Assembly (NCBI RefSeq): GCF_964340395.1
Contig: NC_135550.1
Location: forward strand, 18,461,484 to 18,525,483
DNA: 64,000 bases
From: Glandiceps talaboti
Taxonomy: Eukaryota; Hemichordata; Enteropneusta; Spengelidae
Reading direction: 5' to 3'
The first letter of the stretch is position 1; the number at the start of each line of letters is the position of its first letter. Shown here piece by piece: positions 20,066 through 32,000 of the stretch. The notes beneath the pieces are model-generated. The model was not told the DNA's origin and made no database searches. It saw only the letters and a program-made list of their open reading frames with translations. Both the position numbers and the translations under genes were made by a program.

Positions 20066-20240
20066 TGCATGCATGCATGCATGCATGCATGCATGGATGT
20101 ATGTATGTATGTATGTATGTGTGTGTGCGTGCGTGCGTGCGTGCGTGCGTGTATGTATGTATGTATGTATGTATGTATGTATGTATGTATGTATGTATGT
20201 ATGTATGTATGTATGTATGTATGTATGTATGCATGTATGT
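19914..20240. repeat. Composite GTAT / GT / GTGC / ATGC tetranucleotide array
   Basis: Ordered domains: GTAT repeats, GT, GTGC, ATGC, GTAT, GT, GTGC, then a long second GTAT run. The block order suggests expansion of point variants within one array. Open in all frames but not coding. Confidence 0.95.
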
Positions 20241-21119
20241 GTTGTGTGACTGCAAACAAATAACAACAAGAACGAAAAACCATGGAAGATTAATATTTCC
20301 CGATAAACGAAATTGTCTATAATGCATGATAGCCCTCAGTCTGTTGAAAGAGATATGTTTTAAAAAGTCGATAATTTGTTTGGGCTAAAAAAAGAAGAAA
20401 GAAAGAAAAAAGGCTATAAAAATTCTTTATGATATTACCCGATGTGTATGGAATAACGGGTACGTTTAACTACGTTTTCAACTAATCAAATTAAATGCAG
20501 AAGTTTGTGTACTAAAGAATCGATTTGTGAGTGAACACAGAGAGTATAGAGAATAATATGGTAATAATACAGTCCCTGAAAAATAAATCATAACAGACGT
20601 TTTGAGCTACAGCTCATTATCAGTGTGAATGTGTGAATGCTACATATAGGAAATCGAGATCGATAGCTTTAGGACATAGTGAAACTGTAGGTTATTTAAT
20701 ATCGAAATGGTTTGCAATTTTATTTAAAAAACAAAAACAAAATATCTATATCATAACTTGTAGGCATACGTACTTCATCATGTAAGAGTCGACACTTGCC
20801 ATGCTGTTGCACGTACACAAGTAATAAACAAAATACATTCTTACCTGTCTGTGTGGTGGCTCATGTTCACGGTTTTCTTTCCCGTCACCCACACCACTGT
20901 CGCCATATAAAAACAAATATTTAGCTTCATTACCAAAAGCGTATTAAAATAGAGAGTGGTAAGGGAGCGGGGGGGGGGGGGGTCAGCAATCTCACTGAAG
21001 GTCAAGGACAAAAAAACCAGGCTTAGATAAATAAAGCTACTCCCACATTGACCCAGCTCTCAAAATCTATCAAACATAACAAAATAGAAAAGAAATACAA
21101 AAGAAATAACGCATACGCG

Positions 21120-21406
21120 TGCTCACAGGCACAGGCACATGCACAGACATAGACACAACAGGCACAGACACAGGCACAGACACAGACACAGACACAGACA
21201 CAGACACAGACACAGACACAGACACGGACTAGGACACAGCCACAGCCACAGCCACAAACACAAACAAACAAACACAAACAAACACAAACACAAACACAGA
21301 CACAGACACAGACACAAACACAAACACAAACACAAACACAAACACAAACACAAACACAAACACAAACACAAACACAAACACAAACACAAACACAAACACA
21401 AACACG
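21120..21406. repeat. ACACAG / ACACAA hexamer array
   Basis: Segments of (ACACAG)n, (CCACAG)n and (ACACAA)n follow one another over about 285 nt. Each segment is homogeneous, so variant hexamers have been amplified in blocks. Not coding. Confidence 0.95.
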
Positions 21407-21870
21407 TCGACACACAATTTCTTTCTACAAAAAACAAAGCTCCATTTTTTCAGTGTGGTATAATTTGAATCAATGTAAGGATATCCTCTCCATCCATTTA
21501 CTTACAAAAACTGAAAACCCAGTATTAAAATTATTAAACTTGATTTACATTTTCCTTCATAGTAAAATAAAACAGCCGATTGTACTTGGAGTACTTTGAA
21601 AATATCAAAGTTTACCATGAAAAGATTTAAAATCATTTTGTGAAATGACTAATGTGACATTTCTCTTCTTATGAAAGTTCAGTCCAGTAACATTGCAATC
21701 AGTTTTAATCACATTGTGTTTTACTGTTATGACCTTCTACGGTCATTGTAAAATGTTTTCAATCATCTTCCATTTCCATTACAAACGAGGAGAAACGAAA
21801 GATATGTAAACGCAAATTAAAAAGTATGAGGGCAGTATACAACAATCGTACAAAAGAGTACAAGCTTCCG

Positions 21871-22148
21871 ACCACAGGCATTTGGTTCCCGAGTTATGTC
21901 TCAGAATATTTCTACCAGAATACAATAACATGGCGATAATATCATTAATAATGACATATTTAGCCAACTATATATGACAGGGGTAAAAATACACTTGTTT
22001 CTGTGATCGCGCAGGTTCACTCACTGCGAAAGTGTCTTTTCATATATAGTTGGCTATTAAAATACGTCAATATTAACGATGTTATCGCCATTTTATTGTA
22101 TTCTGATTGACATATTCTGAGACATAACTCGCGAAACAAATGCCTGTG
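21871..22148. repeat. Long foldback element, arms about 107 nt
   Basis: Arm 21871-21977 pairs with 22040-22148 at roughly 85% by eye: shared blocks include ACAGGCATTTG, GAGTTATGTCTCAGAATAT, CAGAATACAATAA, ATGGCGATAA and AGCCAACTATATATGA. The loop is about 62 nt. TTCCGACC lies just outside the right arm and also directly abuts the left arm start. It resembles a foldback or MITE-like element without coding capacity. No clear target-site duplication was found. Confidence 0.85.
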
Positions 22149-23521
22149 CTTCCGACCTAGTGTGGTATACTATAGTATTCAGACGCGTAAACAATGCTTG
22201 CTTTAAAATGTTTACATTCAGTGGGGTGTTTAGGAAAACACAGAGGGATCATTGGTGTTGGTGCTGCATGAACAAAAAATAAACATCTTTCAGTTTAAAT
22301 ATAGTATTAGCCTCCTACGTGTCATGAAGGGTTGACCGATGCATGACATGGATGAGGGCGCCCTGTCACGGCGTACTTTACATTTTGGGTGGTTCGATAT
22401 TCGTCTGGTATTGTATTTTTTTCCTTGGTTTTGGTTGTGATCACAAAAACATTCAAAAACAAAAGATAGTGTGATAGAAACATATATGCATATGGTTACC
22501 AAGACCAGTACATGAAAACATTACACGAAGTTGTAGTGTAACCATAGTAACGGTTACCAAGTCAGAGTTCAGGGTACACTATCATTCTGTTAATATTTCA
22601 TTAATTGAAGACTGAAGGTGATGTTTGGATCGAGTGCAACATTAACAGTGGTGACGGAAATTGGAAACACTTCACAAAAAATAAATTTTCTCTAAAGTTT
22701 GAACATTTTAGGATTTTAAAAGGCAGATGTTCAAGATGGCTACCTTGAGAGACGACAAGGTTAAAGGTCATGGTTGCGTGAACTGATAACAAGTATAAAT
22801 ACAAAATATAATTTCTCTTTCTTGTTAATTTGTTCATTTGATGTTAATCCCTTTCTTTGGTACAGTTGTCCATTAAAAAAAATAAAGCTTATCTCCCTTT
22901 CAGATATCCATTTAATGTATTAAAGTGAATGATATACAAAACATTTAATTGTAATTTTTGGCCGGTGTGTTAATTTATCTCTAAGCAGTGTCCACGTCAC
23001 TATCTACACATCAATTTGACATCACACATCTTTTCCCAAAAGCACTATATAATCATACCCTAAAATAGGGTATTAAGTTTTATAGGGTTATAATATTATA
23101 GTTTCTGAAAGCAGATGCAATGTTTTTATACGCATAAAATGCCATACTTCAGTCTTTGGCCCTAATTTGACTCAAATAGTAACAATATGAACATGGTACT
23201 ATGTGGTGGCCAAATACAGAAAAAAAATACATCATAATCTTCTCTTTGTTCACAATCAAGTCAAGGTGTTTGTGTATGTACCTACCTAGTATCGTAGTAT
23301 ACTCCTGGTGATCATCATATTCAGTGAAGTTTTAAGTATTCAAAACTGTCTCAGACACACCTTTCACCATCCTTCTATTCCGTGGACTCGCACATTTTTC
23401 CCTGAAAGGAAGAATGCAACCAGGGACCAGTCGTTTGAAAATCAAAGTCGCTTGAATTTATCCACATACACCTTCCTGTATGAGAGCTTGTTACTGGTAC
23501 TATGGGAACAAATAAAAGGAG

Positions 23522-23610
23522 TGTGGGGGTTCATCATCTATGCTTTCAAAGAAATCAGCAAATCTGTCTCTTCCCACAATTGGTGGCCATATTGGATTCT
23601 AAAATGACTT
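23522..23610 (+). repeat. Dispersed repeat copy 2
   Basis: The partner of 3558-3667, in the same orientation. The GTGGCCATATTGGATT core is identical in both copies. No coding sequence and no clear terminal repeats are visible. Confidence 0.6.
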
Positions 23611-25635
23611 AATTTTAATATCATTTTGACTTGTATTTCAAAGGAAATACTATGTTAATACACCTAAGGTTAAGATACTTTTAATCTCCGAGGCAGACTA
23701 AGATTTTTAAAAATATTTCTGAGGCAGATATTATGTTAACACACCTAATCCATGATAAAAAAAAAAGTATATTGTCATAAACACAGGATGATACAGAAAT
23801 AATTATGAAGACACATTATGAGATGACACAGCTGGTGCTAAAATAACCTTTTTTTTCAATTCAGTGTGGGACTCAAGAAACTGATAACATAGAGGTACTT
23901 AGTAGATGGCACCACATGGATATGATTTGTTTGTAGTGTTTGGTAACAGGTGTCCAAGACATTCTTTATTGTGCATACATACATTGCAAATTAGACCATT
24001 GTTTGCATCAAGTGACAATTACATTGGGGGTGTTGCTATTGGGCTCTTTAAATGTGTTATTAATTAACAGGTTGTTTTTTTTTAAATGTCACTCTTCAGA
24101 TGTAAGATTACACTAGCAAATTATGCCAAAAAAAAAAAATTAAAATAAAACGAATATTTGGACTTTTTGCAAAAATTATAAAACTTGTACTAGTGGCAAC
24201 CAGAACGATTTAAAAACAATGTTTTGTTAGGTATAAAGTATATCACTTGTAATATCATACACCGTGAACAGTATTGCATCACCTGTGGGTAAATGTACTT
24301 TTTGTTGCTGCATAGACGATAAATCAAATCCATTGAATTTTGAGTCCACAACCCAAATATCGACCACTACTTACCATGCATGTCTAATTATTGGCGTCTG
24401 AACAATTTTCAGTCTGATCAAAATATGATACCTCAGTTACACCAGTACAATTTGAACATGGCGACAGATTCAAAACCAAGCTCTTACTTGCCACTACATT
24501 ACCTACAGATAATAGTGAGCACTAATTAACAGACACAATGTCTTTTTAAAAGCAATTGACCAAGTTTTAATGAATACATCTTGGTTACTTGACGAAAAAA
24601 TATCCCAGTTGCAGCTAGTGAAAGTTTAAAATATTACTATTCAGTTATGGTTATCTCTGTACACTGAGTATTAAAACATTTTGAAGCTTATAGTTAAATT
24701 TTGGGTAGGATCTCAGTCAATGAATAAAATATGCATGTTTTTGAGACATCTGTAGTACAAACATTTTTTTTTAGTTAAAGGAATGGCTTGATGGAGTCAC
24801 AAAACCATGGTTCACAGCAATAATTTGAACATGAACTTTGTAGTTTCAGATAATTGACAGAAAGTAGTCTATTCAGTTAGGGTGCAGCAATTGTACATTC
24901 AGAGGACCAAAGACTCTGTATTTCAGTTGTCAGTTTTTCATCATCAAGCCTTTGGAGATTACAGAAATCATACCTTGCATGTCAGAATCTCACGTATTCG
25001 TTACTAAATTGAGGTTTATAAATACACATGTTCAACATACAGTGAGTATCATGAAACTGAGATAAAAAAAACCCCAGAGTGTGTTTGAACAGAGTGAACC
25101 AGAATGTGCAATGTCAAATTATTGGTCTGAAATAAAAGGGTCCTTCCCAGCATCACACAGGACCATGAGTAAATGGAATACTATCATATTACTATCCAAA
25201 TATGGGCATTATAATGAGGATCGTAAGGTGTAATCTCCTATATTTAGTTATGATATTTTTATCACAGATACGTTTAATGAACATTTAAATATGGAAACGT
25301 ATAATGATTTATGTAAGTATGATTTTCATTCAGACAGACTAAAAATATATGAGTATATTGCAAAAGAACAATTTTTTGATGAGCTATTATTTTTCGCCAT
25401 GCATGAGCACCATGAGCTTCACCTGTCCATGAACTACCGTGAACAGTCCTGTCTGAAACAATGACAAGGTTGCATGATTGTGTATGTAATAAGATAAAAT
25501 ACAACTTTTTTTTTTTTTTTTTTTTTTGACTGGACTGAGGACAGGAATGTAGCAAAGAATGGGTTTATACAAAATCTCCAATATTTGATCTAAATTATGA
25601 ATGACTCAAAATAAGATCAATATTAACAAGTTTTG

Positions 25636-25641
25636 TTTATT
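25636..25641 (-). terminator. DLST poly(A) signal
   Basis: AATAAA on the minus strand about 425 nt beyond the DLST stop. It predicts cleavage near 25610-25625 and a 3' UTR of ordinary length. Confidence 0.55.
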
Positions 25642-26061
25642 CAAATTTTACACTGTTACTTCAATTCAGGCATTCTCAAAAAACAACTGGTTTAACTATT
25701 GCATCGGGGCAAGAAAACAAAAACAAATCACTGTACAGATTTCTGGTCAGAGTCCAAAATATGTGACTCAGAAATGAAGAAATGCTGGTCTTGATATCAA
25801 TTAGTTTACATAAGAACATCAGCAAACACACAATGCTTCTATCTATGTTAAAGCCCGACACACTGAGTAGTGAAGAACTGAAATTTTGTTGTTGTTGTTT
25901 TTTTAAAAAGTTCACAATTTAATTTCATCAAACTATTGACTGTGAGAATCTGGACATTGCAGAAGACAACCCATACAACAATTAATTTACATATTTTATC
26001 CGTAATATGAAATTAACAGAATTTCTAGCAGTGAAATCTACAAGGTGGAACTCTATGTAAG

Positions 26062-29000
26062 TTACAAGTCTAGTAGAAGTGAACGTGGATCTTGTACGCA
26101 ATCTTTGATTTTTCTTAAAAATAATACAGCTTCTCTGCCATCAATCAGTCTATGGTCATAGGTCAATGCTACATACATCATGGGTCGGATCTCAATCTGT
26201 AATAAAGAAGAAAATTGTACAAAGAATTTTTAAAAAAAGACCAACGGATTATTGACCCTTGTTAAGTTCTTCAAGATCTCAGTTCATTTCAGTTCATTTG
26301 TTTTGGATTTGTACTCAAAAGAGTCGGCTTCAGTTTTGGATGTAATACCATGAAATTTGTACAAAGAATTTAAAAAAAGACCAACGGATGATTGACTCTT
26401 GTTAAGTTTTTCAAGATCTCAGTTCAGTTCAGTTCAGTTCAGTTGATTTGTTTTGGTTTTGTAATCAAAAGAGTCGGCTTCAGTTTTGGATGTAAAACCA
26501 TCGACACTATAGCTGTCTATCGTACAACTTGAAGCATAGACAGTGGAGAAGAAGTCAACATACATGAAAGCAAAGACAATTATATGGAGAAGTACAACAA
26601 CAAATTGGCAAGTCAACAATAATAATCAGTTTTGGTGATCTTAGATATGGCTTTCTGAGGCACACTGTAAGAAGAAGTAACACAACAAAATTTGTCAGTT
26701 TCATGATCCTACATCTAGTATGAGGTAACAAAACAACAAACTACTTTGGTTTCAGAAAGGACAAAGGCCAGGACAAATAATGAAAGCTAAGAAATCGCTT
26801 TACTTCCTTCCAAGACAAAGAAATGTAAACCTTCATTGTGTAGGGACTTTCATTGATACATTTCCTGTTTTCTTGAGACAATGAGGACAGGAAACACAGC
26901 CTTCAGAAAACGAAAGTGGATAATTAGTATATCATTTGCATAAGTGTGTAAGGAGGGGTGCTAAGCTTGCAGACAAAAGGCACCAGTGGTCACACTCACC
27001 TTGCCATTGACAGCCATAGGTCTATTGAATATAGCATGCATACCAAGTATAGCACTTTGTGGTGGGTTAATAATTGGAGTACCAAACATAGAGCCAAACA
27101 CACCACCATTACTAATAGTAAAAGTACCACCGTCCATATCTTCAATAGCTAATGCACCGGTACGAGCCTGTCAAAGATAGTCAATACATTTCACATTACT
27201 ACCAACCTTTGTGAACAATTTTACGCCATTTTAGACTAAAAAAAGCAACAATTTGAATAAATTAAACCTCTGTAGACATGTAGAAGCAATATATGCTACT
27301 ATTTTTATCAAATATGTGTTTACTGACAAATGTCTAGCTGTGGCACTTTAAGCAGGCTTTGTCTTGAAAAACAGCTTCATAAAAAAAAGGATGAATACAT
27401 GAGGAATAATAGAGAAAATGGTGTGATCCTTGTCAGAACAAGTCTGGGTGGGTGATTTATCCTTAAAGTGGACAATGAGAAATAATTTTATATTCATAAC
27501 CCATTTCATCTTAGATGTACATTGTTCTGTTCACATAATAGCCACTGCCTTTTTGCTAAATTGGCGCAATTGTTCCAGATACTCTGGTATGCAAATACAG
27601 CAGGAAACTTGTTTAGAAAACAAGTCTCAGCATGTGCCACATTAATTAATAAGTAAATATATGAGGCTGGAAGGAGTATTAGTCCTTCACTCACAGTAAG
27701 TAGACAGGCACCAATTCATTACACTCAATGTGCTCTCCAAGGTAAGGCTACTTTTTCACTTTCTGTGAGCATTTAATTTATATATCCCCCTTGTAACATT
27801 TTCTTGTACGGATATCTCAAGAAACAGCAATTCTTGAGAAATAATCCTGACAGGTCCATTGCTGTTTGTTTCTTAACAGGAGGTATTCTGTTTTTTTCTT
27901 TTTCCATTCGTGTTGTTTTTGTAGAATTTCTAGTTATCCAGGAGTCCAGATTATCATATCCCCTTTTTACCCTTTCTTGTAAGGAATATTAGGATATCTC
28001 AAGAAAAGGACCATTCTTGACAAAATTTGGACAGATCATAGCATTTGTTCATTGTCTATAACTTATAAGCACTCCATTTTTGTAGGTGTTGTTTTGGTAG
28101 TACGGTATTTCTAGTTATCCAGGAGTCTTTTGATTCCGTGTGACAAAATTTAAGCTTCTACAGGATGTTACCAACTGAACTGAGTCTTTGCAGTTAGCTA
28201 TCTGATTAAGACATACTCTTTCGAGTCTTTACTCTTATTTGGTAGCTACTAGTACTTCTATGGACATTCTGATACACATTCAATCCCTGTACTCAACCAA
28301 ATATCACCTTCATTTTTTTCACTTTCACCAAATTAAAATGTACAAACTTGCTAATTTTAGGGAAATTTTAACACTAACTTTAGGGGAAATTACAGCCAAA
28401 AGAGAGGATCTCATGAAACTTACTTGGAGAAACAAAATTGTTAAACACACTAATGATGTCATGAACAACATATATCATATCTCATTACTCATTGCCCGAA
28501 AAAAAGAGAGATAAAAACATATTGTGGTTTCACGGTCACGGCATAATGGAATTCTATAGCTTACCTTTTCACCCAAAGCATGAATGTTTTTCTCTATATC
28601 AGCATAATTCATTGTTTCGACATCACGTACAACAGGCACAACAAGACCTTTGGGTGTTGCTACTGCTACACTGATATCAACATAGTCTCTGTACACAATT
28701 TCATTGTCATCGATAACTGTAAAAACACAACATTGACCTTATGAACTCAAAATATTTGCACTATGTAATTTTTGATGCAAGAATGGACTCTCACGAGAAA
28801 TATTCTTTTGTACCTATGTTTGATGTTTGACATTAAATTGTCTTTTCTTTATTCATTTCCTCTCTCAAAAAAAAATTAAGTCATCACAAAAATACGAAAA
28901 AGCGTGAGCCTGAAAATTTCTCTCTCATTCATATCGGAATTTGTTTGTTTGTAGAATGTTTTGAAACAAGGCAATGTTATAATTCAAATTTACAAACAGT

Positions 29001-32000
29001 AAATTTGTCTGCTAGCATACTCTTCCATATGATTCAATAACTCTTCTTACATTCTTTTCCAAAGTGAAAAACAAACCAAACACTAGTTTGGGATAGTTAC
29101 TATTTACACATTTTGTATGTCCTATGAACATACAATATATTTTGCCAGCTACCACAACTGTACCTTAATTACACATTCTGAATCTTCACACATCTAAGTT
29201 TAAAGTCAACAAGACTAACATAGTACTTTTCTGTATTTAATCTCTACTATATTAGACATTGACACTTTCTAAGGCCTAACAACAAAAATTGTGTGGTTCC
29301 GATTACACTCAATTTTAGAATAGGTGGGTGGATTTTTTTTTTTTTTTTTTTAAATATCTTTTTTCATATGTGAGTGTCTAGTTCAGGTAGTTATGTTTTC
29401 CATATGGTCTCTGTGTTGTTGGTTTCTTCTCATCAGATGTACAGCTATTACAGATTGGGAGAACAATTTTATATTGTCTTTTTAAGTTGATGTCAGTTTC
29501 CAGACCGACTATTTCTTGCGAGACTTTCTTTGCGACACAATTATTAAAAAGTTTAGGGTCGGCAGTGAAAACTAGGTGAGGGTCAGGTAACTGGAACCAA
29601 ACAATTTTATTTTAGGCCTTAGTTTTAGGGTACATTTTGTGTACAAGAGTCATCTGTTCCTGATCTAGTTTCTTTGAGTAGATAAATACAAATAAATGTG
29701 ACTGCTGTTGTAACTACCTGCATTAACAATGGGTTGGGCTTGGAGTGCATGAGCTGCTGCCTTGACAAATGCTGACATAAAACCAAGCTTCAGGCCATGT
29801 TTCTTCTGAAAGGCATCTTTGTACTGATTTCTCATTTCCATTATATTACTATGAAAAAACAAAAACAAAAACAAAAACATTTTTGGTCAAGATTTGATTT
29901 GAAAAGTTGAAAAAGGGTGACTCTAAGATATGAAAATAACTTAATACAAGAAACTACATCAAAATGTGCAAAGCTGAAGAAAGCATCCTAGCACATTAAA
30001 AAAAAAAACGGTTGTGAAATTATGATAAATTCTACTAACCCCATATCAATTTCATTGAATGTTGTTAACATGGCACATACATTCTGAGCTTCTTTGAGTC
30101 TGTAAGCTATACGTTGACGCATTCGACTCATTTTCACCTGATATGGAATATAATACAGGGATTAATACACAGCACTGATTTATCTCTAGACAAACAAGAC
30201 ATCAACAATGCTATTTGAATACATTTACTTGTCATTCCATTACGTGATCTGATCAAATGGATTTCAGGAAGAGATTAATACTATACTGCTGGCAAACGAA
30301 ATGAGATCACATTCAGTAAATACACAAGAACAAAGTGTAAAGTTTACTTACACGTTGTTCTGTTCTGGCACCAGTTGGTGTAGCAATGACTGCAGCTGGT
30401 GCAACGGGTGCTGCTGGTGGTCCAGGAGGTGATACACCGGCCACTAGGACAGAATAATATTATTACAACAATATTATAATTAGATAGTAAATAACTTAGT
30501 TAATGTAAATATGAGGATTATGATACATGGGGGAAACTAGAACAACATTATTATAACCACAATGTAATTATACGCTAAATATTTTTGCTTGTGTATCAAA
30601 TATTTAATAGGACTCTTATCTCAGGATTATGCATCAAATGTATAAATGTGATTTGTGGCAGAAATGAGAATGAAACAAACTCTATAAACATGTAAAGTGC
30701 TTGTGGTTATGTCAAATGTTGGTTAGGTGATATATCATGAATATTGCTAAAGCTGAGGAGGCCTGAATGAAAGATAGCACAACTGAAATATTGTCAATAA
30801 CACACAAGTTGACTGTGAATTAGAAATGTTTGTTTGAGAGGTAGACTTACCTGGTGTACTTGAGATAGGCTGTTGTGGGAGAGGAGGCACTGGGGGAGGA
30901 GCCGTTGGGATTGGACCGACAGCACTTTCAGCACTTGTAGCAGTTGCTGGAGGGGGAGGAGCGGAAACTTCAGGTGCTGGTGTTGTAGGTGGTACTGGAG
31001 CCTCGGCTTGTGATGCTGCTGGTTTTGGTGCTCTCCCTAGTAAAGGATATAATTCTATTAATAGCAATAAAAGTAGAAAAATGAAATGCTAGATAAAGTA
31101 CACTACAAGAATACAAAACAGAAATAGTATGCTACAATAAGATAAGCTTTACATGGACTATCACATACCTGTAATCTTTAACTTAAATAACTGTTGACCT
31201 GAAGTTACAGTTTCACCATCTTGGACTAGAATTTCCTCAATGATACCACCAGCAGGTGCTGGAACCTGAACTGCTGTCTATATAAAGTGAAATAAAAATC
31301 TATCATTAAGATCGATATCTTATCCTTCAGACTTTCATTTCTCTGTTAGTGTACATTTATTTGAAAATCACTTCCACCACAGGTCAGTGGCCATAGTACA
31401 GAAATAAAATTATTGTACCACAGGTCAGTGGTCAGAGTACAGAAATAAAATTATTGTACCACAGGTCAGTGGCCATAGTACAGAAATAAAATTATTGTAC
31501 CACAGGTCAGTGGTCAGAGTACAGAAATAAAATTATTGTACCACAGGTCAGTGGCCATAGTACAGAAATAAAATTATTGTACCACAGGTCAGTGGCCATA
31601 GTACAGAAATAAAATTATTGTACCACAGGTCAGTGGCCATAGTACAGAAATAAAATTATTGTACCACAGGTCAGTGGTCAGAGTACAGAAATAAAATTAT
31701 TGTACCACAGGTCAGTGGTCAGAGTACAGAAATAAAATTATTGCACCACAGGCCAGTGGCCATAGTACAGAAATAAAATTATTGTACCACAGGCCAGTGG
31801 CCATAGTACAGAAATAAAATTATTGTACCACAGGTCAGTGGTCAGAGTACAGAAATAAAATTATTGTATACTCTATTTGAAATTTATCATTTTATGAGAA
31901 CATCAACAAATCATCATAGTTTAATGGTATACATGTATAATGTTGTCCTGTAGCAGTAGCAAAGACGTGCAAACTTTGTATTTTTTATCCAGTAAAAACT

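Larger units (their letters stand above)
26062..30137 (-). other. DLST: DLST exons 9-13: catalytic transferase domain
   Basis: Begins at [11 protein letters not shown] (residue 232), continues through [34 protein letters not shown] and [15 protein letters not shown], and ends at LLLDL. The active-site HxxxDG is in the last exon. All splice sites are GT-AG and the phases match between neighbours. Confidence 0.95.

Noticed and set aside
18746-21468. Many long open frames of 60-150 codons over GACA, GTAT and ACACAG arrays
   Set aside because: Each is a simple repeat open in several frames on both strands; no unique coding sequence.
31376-31868. CRISPR-like array, because of the regular 41-bp units
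   Set aside because: There are no unique spacers; units are contiguous tandem copies in an animal intron.
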